Below, in pieces: positions 50,411 through 59,930 of a DNA stretch of 64,000 nucleotides. The stretch lies in NCBI RefSeq assembly GCF_000019705.1, contig NC_011244.1:248001-312000 (forward strand), written 5' to 3'. The DNA comes from Borrelia recurrentis A1 (lineage in GTDB: Bacteria; Spirochaetota; Spirochaetia; Borreliales; Borreliaceae). The notes beneath the pieces were generated by a model, which saw nothing but the letters and a program-made list of their open reading frames with translations, searched no databases and was not told the origin of the DNA. Position 1 is the first letter of the stretch; each line of letters begins with the position of its first letter. The position numbers and the translations under genes were made by a program.

Positions 50411-50438
50411 ATTATATACTATACACTAGAAATTGCAA
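50411..50438 (-). promoter_or_regulatory. Promoter of the LysM-M23 gene
   Basis: On the minus strand, TTGCAA (50438-50433), a 16-nt spacer and TATAAT (50416-50411). The predicted transcript would start only a few nt before the ATG at 50400. Confidence 0.5.
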
Positions 50439-50469
50439 TTCAATAAAAAATCAAATGGAAATTTAAGAA

Positions 50470-50973
50470 ATGTTACAAATCCACAAACAAGTATTAATCC
50501 CCGTTACATTGGCTTTTATATTATTAATAACAATGATCAAAATGTCACTATCTTTTCATTTAGTTAAAGGTTCGTCAATGTTGCCAACAATTTTAGATCA
50601 AAATTGGATAATAAATCATAAGCTAGCTTATGGTATTAGAATAAAAAATAAAGAAACCTATGTTGTACTATGGAGCAAACCTAAAAAAAATGAAACAGTA
50701 CTTATCAAAGACCCTATAACAAAAAAAATATCTGTTAAAAAAATTTTTGCAATCCCAGGAGAAAAATTCATTAAATTACAGCCAAATATAATATCTATAC
50801 ATAACCTAAACTTCAATATAAATAAAGAACATCTACAAAAATTAAAAAGCATATACATTCCAAAGGATTATTATTTAGTAGTAGGAGATAATAAAAAAGT
50901 TTCTCTTGATTCTAGAGAATATGGATTTATAAACATTAACGACATTATTGGTAAGATAATATATCAATTATAA
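50470..50973 (+). CDS. lepB: Signal peptidase I
   Basis: A 167-residue membrane serine peptidase that removes signal peptides from exported proteins. After one N-terminal membrane segment, KGSSMLPTI contains the catalytic Ser. Lys is in the VKKIFAIPGE block, and GDNKKVSLDSREYGFI matches the conserved box E. The protein is short for the family but complete in its motifs. GGAAA lies upstream. It is divergent from the LysM-M23 gene and convergent with the Hsp70-like gene. Borreliae have several signal peptidases; this matches BB0263. Confidence 0.92.
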   Translation: MLQIHKQVLIPVTLAFILLITMIKMSLSFHLVKGSSMLPTILDQNWIINHKLAYGIRIKNKETYVVLWSKPKKNETVLIKDPITKKISVKKIFAIPGEKFIKLQPNIISIHNLNFNINKEHLQKLKSIYIPKDYYLVVGDNKKVSLDSREYGFININDIIGKIIYQL

Positions 50974-51005
50974 AATAATTAAATTAATTCCTAAATGAAA
51001 AATAT

Positions 51006-52511
51006 TTACAATAATTCAATTTTATCTTCTAATATCTCTTTAGCTCTAATATTGCCTGATGAAATCAGCAAACATTCCTTTTCATTATTATCAAAAGAAG
51101 CACTTGTCATTCTTATTTTTATTGACTTAGAAACATTAATATCTAAATCTCTTGCAGCAATACTTAAAATACCACTCTCATCCAACCTGAAAAGTATTTC
51201 TATCTTTGGCACACCTTTTAGAGCATTTTGTATATTACTAAAGAAAAATCTACTTATTGAACAATTCAAAGATGCCTTATTATATTCACCTTGCAACACA
51301 TGAATTTCAATCTCCTCTTGATAATCATTAGTTGTTGTAAATATTTGTCTTTCACAAACTGGTAATAAAGTATTTCTTTTAATCAATGTAAAAAACCCAT
51401 CATCACAAGTTTCAATTCCAAGAGAATAAGGCGTTACATCTTTAAAATCAATAAGAGTATCATTATTTGCAAGACTAAAAGCATGAATACCAGCACCAGT
51501 TGCAACAACCTCATCTTGATTTAATGAATCTAAAATTTCAATTTCAGGAAAAACTTCATTCAATCTATCTTTAACCAAAGGAATTCTAGTTGAACCTCCT
51601 GAGAGTACTATCTTTAAAATATGTTTAAGATCAACACCTGAATCTGTAATACATTCATTTGTAAGACTAATAGTTCTATCTATAAAATCCCAAATCATTA
51701 AATTAAATTCATCTCTTGTAAGTTTATAATTTAAATGATTACCATCAGTAAAAGGCAATACAATATTAACTTCATCCATAGTAGATAAATTTTTTTTAGC
51801 ATCTTCAATTTTCTCTCTTAATTGTTCAATAAGTACAATATCATCCAAATTTATATCAGGATATTCTTCTTTAAAACTAGCTAAAACATGTTTTTCTACA
51901 ACCTCATTAAAATCATTCCCACCAAGTCTATTTTCACCTTTACTTGCAAGAACAGTATAAGTATCATTTTGTTTTTCTAAAAGAGTAACATCAAAAGTTC
52001 CACCACCAAGATCATATACAAGAAATAATCCTTCTACTTGTTTTTCAAAAGCATAAGATAAAGCAGCTGCTGTTGGTTCATTAAGTATTGCCCTACATTT
52101 TAATCCTGCAATATCTGCAGCCCTAACAACACCCCTTCTTTGAATTTCAGAAAAATACGCAGGAACTGTTATAACAGCATTGCTTACTTGAGTACCTAAA
52201 AATTTTTCAGCATTAATCTTAATATTCAATAATAAATGAGAAGCAATGTCTTCGGCCTTATATATATTATCACCAACTTGATAAACAACATCAGTCCCCA
52301 TATTGACTTTAAAATTATAAAAAGTTTTAGCTGGATTTACTAATATTTGATGTTTAGCAGCACTACCAACAATCACACCAAAATCTGTAAAAGAAACAAT
52401 AGATGGTGTCATCCTCTCACCTCTATCATTCAATATCACTCTAGAATTAACATCAAAATAAGACACTACAGTATTTGTAGTTCCAAGATCTATTCCTATC
52501 CACTTTTCCAT
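51006..52511 (-). CDS. Hsp70-like protein (short DnaK homologue)
   Basis: A 501-residue member of the Hsp70 family. The ATPase domain is complete: GIDLGTTNTVVSYF, AYFSEIQRRGVVRAADIAGL, the phosphate-2 block VYDLGGGTFDVTLL and the adenosine block LSGGSTRIPLVK. The substrate-binding part after residue ~365 is shortened, without the helical lid. It is therefore a DnaK paralogue, not DnaK itself (which is about 635 residues). The ATG at 52511 follows AGGGG at 6-nt spacing and overlaps the stop of the preceding gene by one base. The operon partners are unknown small proteins; a specialised chaperone linked to the flagellar block is a guess. Confidence 0.88.
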   Translation of the reverse strand: MEKWIGIDLGTTNTVVSYFDVNSRVILNDRGERMTPSIVSFTDFGVIVGSAAKHQILVNPAKTFYNFKVNMGTDVVYQVGDNIYKAEDIASHLLLNIKINAEKFLGTQVSNAVITVPAYFSEIQRRGVVRAADIAGLKCRAILNEPTAAALSYAFEKQVEGLFLVYDLGGGTFDVTLLEKQNDTYTVLASKGENRLGGNDFNEVVEKHVLASFKEEYPDINLDDIVLIEQLREKIEDAKKNLSTMDEVNIVLPFTDGNHLNYKLTRDEFNLMIWDFIDRTISLTNECITDSGVDLKHILKIVLSGGSTRIPLVKDRLNEVFPEIEILDSLNQDEVVATGAGIHAFSLANNDTLIDFKDVTPYSLGIETCDDGFFTLIKRNTLLPVCERQIFTTTNDYQEEIEIHVLQGEYNKASLNCSISRFFFSNIQNALKGVPKIEILFRLDESGILSIAARDLDINVSKSIKIRMTSASFDNNEKECLLISSGNIRAKEILEDKIELL

Positions 52512-53008
52512 CAAATACCCCTATGAATTGAAATAATTAATTCAATTTCACCTAAATCTAATTTTAATTTTTTAGCAATAACTTCTAAAGACATTCCCTG
52601 TTCATAGAGTGAAATCACTTGTCTTCGAATATTATATCCCTCTTTTATTATATTTTTCTCAATAGTGGGTATTGAATAATCTAAATTACCCTTATAAGAA
52701 CCACTATCACTTTTAATCCCAAAATTATTATTTACCATTGAAATTGAATGGGAATTAAATCCCAATAATCTTTGATCAAGTATTTCTATTCTCTCATCAA
52801 CTTCTTTAATAATTCTATTTAAACTTTCAATTTTAATTTCAATAATACTGATATTTCTATCAGTAGCTTGATTAATCTCAATAATAGTTTTATCTACTTC
52901 ACTCTTAAATTTTTTAAGTATGCTATTAGATTTTATTTTTAAACTAATATATACATGAAAATATATAAAAGTAAATATAATCAAAATGAAACAAAAAACA
53001 ACAAACAT
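52511..53008 (-). CDS. Membrane-anchored coiled-coil protein with C-terminal helix-turn-helix
   Basis: A 165-residue protein with an N-terminal membrane segment (residues 1-22), a coiled coil (~25-85) and a C-terminal segment VISLYEQGMSLEVIAKKLKLDLGEIELII that looks like a resolvase- or sigma-type helix-turn-helix. Similar small proteins occur in flagellar operons of other bacteria. The stop overlaps the Hsp70-like start by one base, which indicates translational coupling. I cannot name a function. Confidence 0.7.
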   Translation of the reverse strand: MFVVFCFILIIFTFIYFHVYISLKIKSNSILKKFKSEVDKTIIEINQATDRNISIIEIKIESLNRIIKEVDERIEILDQRLLGFNSHSISMVNNNFGIKSDSGSYKGNLDYSIPTIEKNIIKEGYNIRRQVISLYEQGMSLEVIAKKLKLDLGEIELIISIHRGI

Positions 53009-53028
53009 ACAGAATGTCCTATACCAAA

Positions 53029-53340
53029 CTATCTTTCAATATCAATATTCTTTCCAAGCTTTGGATCATGTAAATTAATATCATATAAATCAGAAGAATT
53101 TTTATCATCATGCTTAACTTTTGATATTGTAACAGAATTAAAGTTATCATCTTTAAGCTCATCAATAGGAAATATGACATTTATTTCCGAATCATAATGA
53201 TAATCTTCTCTCTCATTTAAACTCAAATGTTGAGTTTCTCTTACCTTTTTTTTTCTCAAAGTTTCATTTGAAACTTCACTCGCTTTAAAAGCACCCTGTG
53301 TAATTATCTTTGTAACTTCAGATGAAATATTAATATCCAA
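53029..53340 (-). CDS. Small hypothetical soluble protein
   Basis: A 103-residue hydrophilic protein without recognisable domain, signal peptide or membrane segment. The start is TTG at 53340, preceded by a strong AGGAGGGG, so it is clearly translated in this operon. It lies between the FapA-like gene (23 bp) and the membrane-anchored coiled-coil gene (20 bp). Corresponds by order to BB0266. Confidence 0.65.
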   Translation of the reverse strand: MDINISSEVTKIITQGAFKASEVSNETLRKKKVRETQHLSLNEREDYHYDSEINVIFPIDELKDDNFNSVTISKVKHDDKNSSDLYDINLHDPKLGKNIDIER

Positions 53341-53363
53341 AAGCCCCTCCTATAATTTATAAA

Positions 53364-55262
53364 CTATTTAGACTCAAAAGGAACATAAGCTACCATTTTA
53401 ATAATACCGTCATCCTCTACAAAAGTAATATTATGATAATCCCTTGAAAGCTCATAATAAGCATCTTTAATATACAACTTAACCCCAGAATAAGCTATAT
53501 ATTCAACAAAAATTTTACCATCAGTCTTACTACTTTCAAGTGCCCTTTGTAAACTTTCTTGCTTATCTTTTACCATTTTTATTTCTAAAATTAAAATATC
53601 TCTCTCATTAATAAGTTCATTACAACTATCAATTTTTAAAGACTTTTCGGCTTTATCAACAGTAATCTGAATATTTTTCTTCAAAGCAGAAATATCTTTT
53701 GTTAAAACCTCAAGACGTTTCTCTATTTTGACAAGATACTCATTAAATCTAGATAATAAAGATTTTATTTCAGGATCACACCCAACACAAACAGCAGTCT
53801 CAGCATTACCCTCAGACCCAATAGAATACGCTCTAACTTCCTCTCTTGCATGAATATCAGAACCAACTATTTTAGATTTTTTCCCAATACAGAGTACCTT
53901 TTTTGTACAAGAAACAACAGAATTAACAATTCCTCTTACAACTTCAATATTACCCTCACATCGTACATCAACATTTTCTAAAAATTTAGATTTAATAGAT
54001 TTCTTAGCATAAATTCCCGAACCACCCTTACCATTAGCTCCACTACGAAGAACAATAGAGCCATCTGTACTCAAATTACATCTACCAACAAGTCCATTAA
54101 CCTCTATTCCACTCTTAGCCATAACATTATATCCATCCAAAATACTTCCCTTAATTAATACCATACCGTTATTCACTATATTACCAGTAGCAGGACCAAC
54201 ATCACCATCAACAACATAAACATTATGTACAGCAATAATACCATTCTCAATAAATATATATCCATCACATCCTGCAAGAATTTTATTTCCTTCCCTTAAA
54301 GTATTCTCTCCCAAAACCAAATTCAATTCCCGACCACTCTCCGCTTTTAATACCTTTCCAAAAACAGTATATCCATCAATACCCCTTGACAAAGGAACAA
54401 TTTCTGCAAGCTCATCTCCCTTATTAACATTCCTAAATTCATTACCCATAGCACCATATTCAGCTGAATACTTACTCTTCACAACAAAATTAACATAAGC
54501 ATCCCTTCCCTTAACAGAATTAACTCCTTTTGCCATTTCAATTGATTCACCATAAAATGGATAGTCCACAAATTCTTTTATTTTATTTCGAAGCAATGCT
54601 TTATCTACGACTCCATATTTTTTAAGAATATTAAAAATATCTTTTTCTAAAACTTCAGCACCATTAGGTCCAGGAGTAGTAAATTCAATAGTTACTGACA
54701 TTGAGTCTTCTGATATATGAACCATCATAGTTACACTCTCTGCAAGTTCAGCATCAAAATCAGAGACACGTTCATATTCACCACTAGCATTTTCAACTAC
54801 TGTTCTAACAAAATTCTTATCCAAATTTTTAATATTACTATAAGATGCAAATTTATCCATTACATCCTTAAAAGTAACAACACTTCCTCCTCCTTGAGCA
54901 GGTGTAACTTTTAAAAATACTCCCTTGGCACTTCTTCTTATAAAAAACTTTCCATCCAAAGAAATACTCTCATCAGATTCGCTTTGTGAACTTAAAACAT
55001 CAAGAACCCCAAATTTTGAATAAGAATTTTTATAAGCAACTATTCTCCATTTCTTCTCACCATACCCAAATATCCCATTATTTCCACGTACTAAAATCTC
55101 ATAATCCAAATCTTTATATGGCACTGAAAGTTCCAAAGAAGCATCATTTAAAGCCTCTTCAAGAGTATCCGCTTCTATTTCTATTAAACGAACCTTATTT
55201 TCTCTCTCTAAATATCGTCTTATTTTTTCTCTTAAATCAGCAAAATCACCAATATCAGTCAT
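53364..55262 (-). CDS. FapA-family (DUF342) protein with Jag-type N-terminal domain
   Basis: A 632-residue cytoplasmic protein. The first ~60 residues (LIEIEADTLEEALNDASLEL..GNNGIFGYGEKKWRI) match the Jag N-terminal domain, found in RNA- or polymer-associated proteins. A long FapA/DUF342 part follows, with a beta-helix of short glycine turns (~residues 330-500, such as GPATGNIVNNGMVLIKGSI). A coiled coil (~510-570) and a short beta end close it. Functions of the family are poorly known; some are linked to polar placement of proteins. AAGGA precedes the ATG. It starts 2 bp after the next upstream gene ends and is part of the tight flagellar operon. Confidence 0.82.
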   Translation of the reverse strand: MTDIGDFADLREKIRRYLERENKVRLIEIEADTLEEALNDASLELSVPYKDLDYEILVRGNNGIFGYGEKKWRIVAYKNSYSKFGVLDVLSSQSESDESISLDGKFFIRRSAKGVFLKVTPAQGGGSVVTFKDVMDKFASYSNIKNLDKNFVRTVVENASGEYERVSDFDAELAESVTMMVHISEDSMSVTIEFTTPGPNGAEVLEKDIFNILKKYGVVDKALLRNKIKEFVDYPFYGESIEMAKGVNSVKGRDAYVNFVVKSKYSAEYGAMGNEFRNVNKGDELAEIVPLSRGIDGYTVFGKVLKAESGRELNLVLGENTLREGNKILAGCDGYIFIENGIIAVHNVYVVDGDVGPATGNIVNNGMVLIKGSILDGYNVMAKSGIEVNGLVGRCNLSTDGSIVLRSGANGKGGSGIYAKKSIKSKFLENVDVRCEGNIEVVRGIVNSVVSCTKKVLCIGKKSKIVGSDIHAREEVRAYSIGSEGNAETAVCVGCDPEIKSLLSRFNEYLVKIEKRLEVLTKDISALKKNIQITVDKAEKSLKIDSCNELINERDILILEIKMVKDKQESLQRALESSKTDGKIFVEYIAYSGVKLYIKDAYYELSRDYHNITFVEDDGIIKMVAYVPFESK

Positions 55263-55264
55263 AA

Positions 55265-55753
55265 TTATTCCTTTTTATTAATCAAAGTCTTAATAGTATC
55301 AGCAACAACTTTGGGATCACTGTTCTTAACATATGAAATCTGTTCTGATAATTTACTCTCAAAATTAACATTATTTTGCCTATCTCTAACATCCGCATAC
55401 TTGTTCAAGTCTTCAGAAAAATCATAATTACTATTATCAACTTTATCATTCTTACTTGAAAAATCCTTTATCAAGGAAGAATCTATATCATTAGGTTCAG
55501 GTTGAGAATTATCATTTTTATTAATAACATCCTTATTACTACTCAAATCATTATCTTTAAAGAGTTCATACAAATATTTGTTATATATAAATTCAATTAA
55601 AAGTCCTATAGCAAAAAAAATTAAAAATTGAAGAAATGCTCTAAATAATACTGTCAAAAAAGACACCCTAGCAAAAATACCAAGAATCATCGCAAGAATA
55701 AATGCAAATGAACTAAATAATAAAACATACTTGCTTTTTTTCCCAAATAACAT
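55265..55753 (-). CDS. Small membrane protein in the flagellar operon
   Basis: A 162-residue protein with two N-terminal membrane segments (residues ~10-30 and ~33-55) and a hydrophilic, asparagine/aspartate-rich C-terminal tail. No family recognised. It lies 6 bp after flhG and 2 bp before the FapA-like gene, so it is translated with both. Position matches BB0268. Confidence 0.7.
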   Translation of the reverse strand: MLFGKKSKYVLLFSSFAFILAMILGIFARVSFLTVLFRAFLQFLIFFAIGLLIEFIYNKYLYELFKDNDLSSNKDVINKNDNSQPEPNDIDSSLIKDFSSKNDKVDNSNYDFSEDLNKYADVRDRQNNVNFESKLSEQISYVKNSDPKVVADTIKTLINKKE

Positions 55754-55759
55754 AATTAC

Positions 55760-56650
55760 CTATTCCATGCCAAAAAATTTAGATATAAAACCTATCACAC
55801 CTCTCCTTTTTTTATTATCAAGAGTAATCTCTTCAAGAGCAGCAACAATAGAATCAAGACAATAACTAGCTTTACTATTAGGATTCAATAAAATAAAAGG
55901 TCTCTGCTTAAAAACAGAATTTTTAATATTTTGATCCTCATAAACATAACCTAAATAATCAACATTTAAATTCAAAAACTGATTCGATATATCAACAACT
56001 TTCTTAGCCACTATTTTTCCTTCACTAACATTAGCAACTCTATTTACAACCAGTCTTAAATTTTTTAAATTTTCCATCTTATGAGACAAAACCTTAATAA
56101 TACCATAAGCATCAGTTATGGAGGTAGGTTCTGGAGTTGTTACAATAACCACATCATCACTAGAGAACAAAAACGAAATAACCTGTCTTGAAATTCCAGC
56201 ACTAGTATCTATTATCACTATATCATATTCATAAACTTTTAATAATTCTTTTATAAACTGGTTCATCTCGGTTTCTGACAAATCCAAAAGTTCTGTTGTT
56301 CCAGAAGCACCAGCTAAGAGATCAATATTATATTCTGTCTTAGTAATTACGTCTTGGATACAGCGACCTTGTACAATCATATGATAAATATTGTACTTTG
56401 GAATCACTCCAAGTAAAATGTTAATATTAGCCATACCAATATCTGCATCAAAAACTAAAACTTTTTTACCAAGATGTGCATATTTAAGAGCAAGCCCCAC
56501 AGCAATATTACTTTTCCCAACACCACCTTTACCACTAGTAACAGAAATAAATCTTGTTTTATTATTTTGTATTTTATCATCAACAACAAAGCTAGACTTA
56601 TTATTTAATCTCATAATATCACGTAAACTTTGAGCCTGATCTTCCATCAT
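55760..56650 (-). CDS. flhG: Flagellar number regulator FlhG (YlxH, MinD-like ATPase)
   Basis: A 296-residue MinD/ParA-type ATPase that controls number and placement of flagella together with FlhF. The deviant Walker A is [36 protein letters not shown] and [10 protein letters not shown] are the switch and Walker B regions, typical of FlhG. An N-terminal helix (residues 1-22, [10 protein letters not shown]) matches the FlhF-activating motif of this family. A ribosome site AAGGA precedes the ATG. It directly follows flhF. Confidence 0.92.
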   Translation of the reverse strand: MMEDQAQSLRDIMRLNNKSSFVVDDKIQNNKTRFISVTSGKGGVGKSNIAVGLALKYAHLGKKVLVFDADIGMANINILLGVIPKYNIYHMIVQGRCIQDVITKTEYNIDLLAGASGTTELLDLSETEMNQFIKELLKVYEYDIVIIDTSAGISRQVISFLFSSDDVVIVTTPEPTSITDAYGIIKVLSHKMENLKNLRLVVNRVANVSEGKIVAKKVVDISNQFLNLNVDYLGYVYEDQNIKNSVFKQRPFILLNPNSKASYCLDSIVAALEEITLDNKKRRGVIGFISKFFGME

Positions 56651-56659
56651 ATATTATCC

Positions 56660-57826
56660 TTAATAATAAGATTTACTTTTTAGCTTTCGAATAAATTCAA
56701 CATCATCACTTATTCTATATCCATTTATTTTTTTAATGAAGGTAAGCGGTTCTGCAATACTAATATTATGAGGAACAATTTGCCCATCAGTAACATAAGA
56801 AACTTCCTTTCTCATTTCATGAATCAAACTTATCAAATTACCAACACATGTTGTCTCATCAAGCTTTGTAAAAATCACAGTTTTATAACTAAAAGGAGAA
56901 AACTGATGAAATATTTCTTTTATATCTGATGTTTTTGTCGTAGAACTTACAGCCAAATGAAATTCAGCATCACGACCACAAGCATTAAGAAGTTCTTTCA
57001 TCTCAGCAAGTTTCATAAAGTCCTTAGGACTCTTACCAATTGTATCAATAAGAACAAGATCAAAATCTTTTGACTGTGTAATCTCTTCCTTTAAATCTTT
57101 AAAAGATTCAATTGCTTTAACAGGAATTCCCATAATATCACCATACGTCTGAATTTGTTTTTTAGCACCTATTCGATAATTATCAATAGTAATAATCTTA
57201 ATATTTAAATTCTTATCATCACTATTAATACCATAAATCGCTGCAAGTTTTGCAATGGTAGTAGTCTTCCCAACACCCGTTGGCCCAACTAAAATAAAAA
57301 TCCTCTTCTTAAGATTATCAATAAGAGAACCTGAACATTTAATAGTTTTAGCAATATATATTATTACACTATCTTTGACTTTATCATAATCATCAAGATC
57401 AGATAAACTAAATTCCTTTTTAATAAAATTATTAATATCTCTAATATAACTTTCAGAAAAATCATTACTACGTAAAATATCTTCTATTTTTAAAATAGTT
57501 GGATGATTAATTTCTTCCTTTTTATGTGCAAGTTCATTTTTAAGAGATTTAACTTCCTTAATTACATCTTCAATTGAAGAAGTCTCTTCTTTTTTAATAC
57601 TTTGAAGAATCTTACGTTTTTCTTCCTCAACATTTATTTGCTGTTGTCCAATGTCATACCTAACATAACCTGAAACCTCAATCCAATCCCTACTAAATAA
57701 TCCAAATATTCCTCCATGAGATATTGTCTTATAAGTCATAACTCTAGCATTTTTTCCATACTTTCTCTTAACAGTTTCTATAACTTCATTATAAGTAGGA
57801 CCTCTTTCTGTAAAATACTGAACCAT
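56660..57826 (-). CDS. flhF: Flagellar GTPase FlhF
   Basis: An SRP-type GTPase that positions flagella at the cell poles. The N-terminal ~80 residues and a coiled linker precede the NG domain: G1 is LVGPTGVGKTTTIAKLAA, later blocks are VLIDTIGKSPKD and VIFTKLDET. The frame runs to a TTG at 57841, but the ATG at 57826 gives 388 residues, the expected length, and leaves a 4-bp gap after flhA instead of an overlap. It lies between flhA and flhG as in other spirochetes. Confidence 0.93.
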   Translation of the reverse strand: MVQYFTERGPTYNEVIETVKRKYGKNARVMTYKTISHGGIFGLFSRDWIEVSGYVRYDIGQQQINVEEEKRKILQSIKKEETSSIEDVIKEVKSLKNELAHKKEEINHPTILKIEDILRSNDFSESYIRDINNFIKKEFSLSDLDDYDKVKDSVIIYIAKTIKCSGSLIDNLKKRIFILVGPTGVGKTTTIAKLAAIYGINSDDKNLNIKIITIDNYRIGAKKQIQTYGDIMGIPVKAIESFKDLKEEITQSKDFDLVLIDTIGKSPKDFMKLAEMKELLNACGRDAEFHLAVSSTTKTSDIKEIFHQFSPFSYKTVIFTKLDETTCVGNLISLIHEMRKEVSYVTDGQIVPHNISIAEPLTFIKKINGYRISDDVEFIRKLKSKSYY

Positions 57827-57830
57827 AATA

Positions 57831-59918
57831 TTACTCTTCAACCTCTACTGTTTTAAGTACATTAACTTTAACATTTTTAGGAACCTCTAAAACAGATATA
57901 ACAACAACATCTGAAAGCTCTCTACTTGTTAAAACCCTTATTACAGGACGTGCCGATTCACTAGATAATATAATGGGATAATATCCTTGCGATTGAACTT
58001 CATTTACAAGTACAAAGAGTTCATAAAGAAATTTAGATTTTAAATTTGGATCAAGGGAACTTACAAGATCGTTATTGGCCTCAAATCTTGAATCAATTAT
58101 CTTTTGTTCAAATTCTGGATTAATTGTTATTACATTAAGCTCTAAATTAGAGTCCAGATATACATTAACTATTTGCCTTCCAATTGCTTGCCTACATTTC
58201 TCAATTAAAAAAAATGTATCTTTAGTAACATTTGTAAAATCAGCTATTGTTTCAAAAATTGTAACTAAATTACGTATTGAAACTTGTTCTCGCAAAAGAC
58301 CTTGTAACACTCTTTGAATCTCTCCAACCGAAAAATCTTTTAAAACTTCTTCAACAATAGCTCCATAATCTTTTTTAAAAACATCAAGAATATTTTGAAC
58401 ATCTTGACGTGTTAAAATCTCATAAGAATGTCTCTTAATAAGTTCAGTCATATGCGTCGCAATAATTGAAGGTGGATCAACTACAGTATAGCCCAATTTC
58501 TCAGCAATTTCTCTCACATCATCATTCACCCAAATAGATGGAAGACCAAATGACGGATCTTTTGTAAGATCTCCTTCAAGACCAGAATCCAAACCTACAT
58601 TTATAACCAAAAACTTACCTAACTTAATCTCTCCATGCCCAATCTCCACTCCTCTAAGTTTAAATGAATATTCATTTGGCTCAAGCCGCATATTATCCAC
58701 TATTCTAATTTTAGGAACAACTATTCCAAATTCAAGAGCAATCTCACGACGTATTTTTACAATACGATCAAGAAGTTCTGATGTTTTAGAATCATCAACT
58801 ATTGGAACAAGATTATATCCAATTTCTAAAGCCAATGGATCTAAAGGTACTACTGGTGTAATTTCCTTATCCGCATAACTTAATATTTGCTCTTCAGCTT
58901 TCTGTTTTTCATAAAGTTCTCTATCCCTAGATAAATTAGAGAGTGAATAAGCAAAAAATCCTATCAATAAACTCAAAAGAATCAGTATTAATGTAGGAAA
59001 TCCTGGAAGAAATGCCAAAAATAGCAAAAATCCAGATACAATCCAATAAATTCCTGCATAGGAAGTAAATTGTTCAAAAATTTCCCCTCCAAAACTATTT
59101 TTTGATATCGACCTAGTAACAATAAGACCTGTTGCTGTTGAAATCAATAAAGCTGGAAGTTGAGAAACAAGCCCATCTCCAACAGTTAAAGACACATAAT
59201 TATTAATTGCATCATTAAAATTAAGACCTTGAAGGGTTACTCCTACTATAAGCCCTCCAAGAATATTTATAAGAGTTATTAAAAATCCAACTTTCACATT
59301 CCCAGAAACAAATTTAGAAGCACCATCCATAGCACCATAAAAATTCACTTCAGATTGCAAATCATTTTTTTGTCTTGTAGCCTCTTCTTCTGTCAAATTC
59401 CCAGAACTATAAGCAGAATCAATAGCCATTTGTTTACCAGGAAGAGCATCAAGAGCAAAACGAGCAGCAACTTCAGCAACTCTAGTAGCACCTTTTGTTA
59501 TAACAATAAACTGAACAGCAATAATAATAAGAAATATTATAAATCCTACAACAAGACCTTGAGTTCCAGAACTTCCAACAACAAATGTTCCAAAGGTTCT
59601 TATCATTTGACCATCAAAATTGATTCCTTTGATCAAAATTAATCTAGTAGAAGAAATATTTAAAACAAGACCAAAAATAGTCATAACAAGTAAAAGTGTT
59701 GGAAAAACCGAAAAATCGAGTGGACGCTTAGAATAAAGAACAATAAGAATAATTAAAAGACTCATCATTAAATTAATCGCAATCAAAGCATCTAAAATAA
59801 ATGCAGGAAGAGGTAAAATAAAGCCAGCAACAATAAGTATTAATCCAACTGAAACTATTAAATCAGCTTTATTATTAAGCCCAAAATACCCTAATAAAGA
59901 ATTTTTCTCTAAGTCCAA
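57831..59918 (-). CDS. flhA: Flagellar export gate protein FlhA
   Basis: FlhA is the large export-gate component of the flagellar type III secretion machine. The 695-residue protein has eight membrane segments in the first ~330 residues, with the conserved FHIPEP-type loop seen as RFALDALPGKQMAIDSAY. The C-terminal cytoplasmic domain (~350-690) forms the nonameric ring. The start is TTG at 59918, with AGAGG nine bases upstream. It is 12 bp from flhB. The length and motifs are normal. Confidence 0.95.
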   Translation of the reverse strand: MDLEKNSLLGYFGLNNKADLIVSVGLILIVAGFILPLPAFILDALIAINLMMSLLIILIVLYSKRPLDFSVFPTLLLVMTIFGLVLNISSTRLILIKGINFDGQMIRTFGTFVVGSSGTQGLVVGFIIFLIIIAVQFIVITKGATRVAEVAARFALDALPGKQMAIDSAYSSGNLTEEEATRQKNDLQSEVNFYGAMDGASKFVSGNVKVGFLITLINILGGLIVGVTLQGLNFNDAINNYVSLTVGDGLVSQLPALLISTATGLIVTRSISKNSFGGEIFEQFTSYAGIYWIVSGFLLFLAFLPGFPTLILILLSLLIGFFAYSLSNLSRDRELYEKQKAEEQILSYADKEITPVVPLDPLALEIGYNLVPIVDDSKTSELLDRIVKIRREIALEFGIVVPKIRIVDNMRLEPNEYSFKLRGVEIGHGEIKLGKFLVINVGLDSGLEGDLTKDPSFGLPSIWVNDDVREIAEKLGYTVVDPPSIIATHMTELIKRHSYEILTRQDVQNILDVFKKDYGAIVEEVLKDFSVGEIQRVLQGLLREQVSIRNLVTIFETIADFTNVTKDTFFLIEKCRQAIGRQIVNVYLDSNLELNVITINPEFEQKIIDSRFEANNDLVSSLDPNLKSKFLYELFVLVNEVQSQGYYPIILSSESARPVIRVLTSRELSDVVVISVLEVPKNVKVNVLKTVEVEE

Positions 59919-59930
59919 TAACTTAAACCT

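Noticed and set aside
51006-52511. The Hsp70 gene as the main DnaK.
   Set aside because: It is about 130 residues shorter than DnaK, lacks the lid, and has no dnaJ or grpE beside it.
54717-55264. Open frames on the plus strand opposite the FapA-like gene.
   Set aside because: They lie wholly within a well-supported gene on the other strand and have no ribosome sites or domains.
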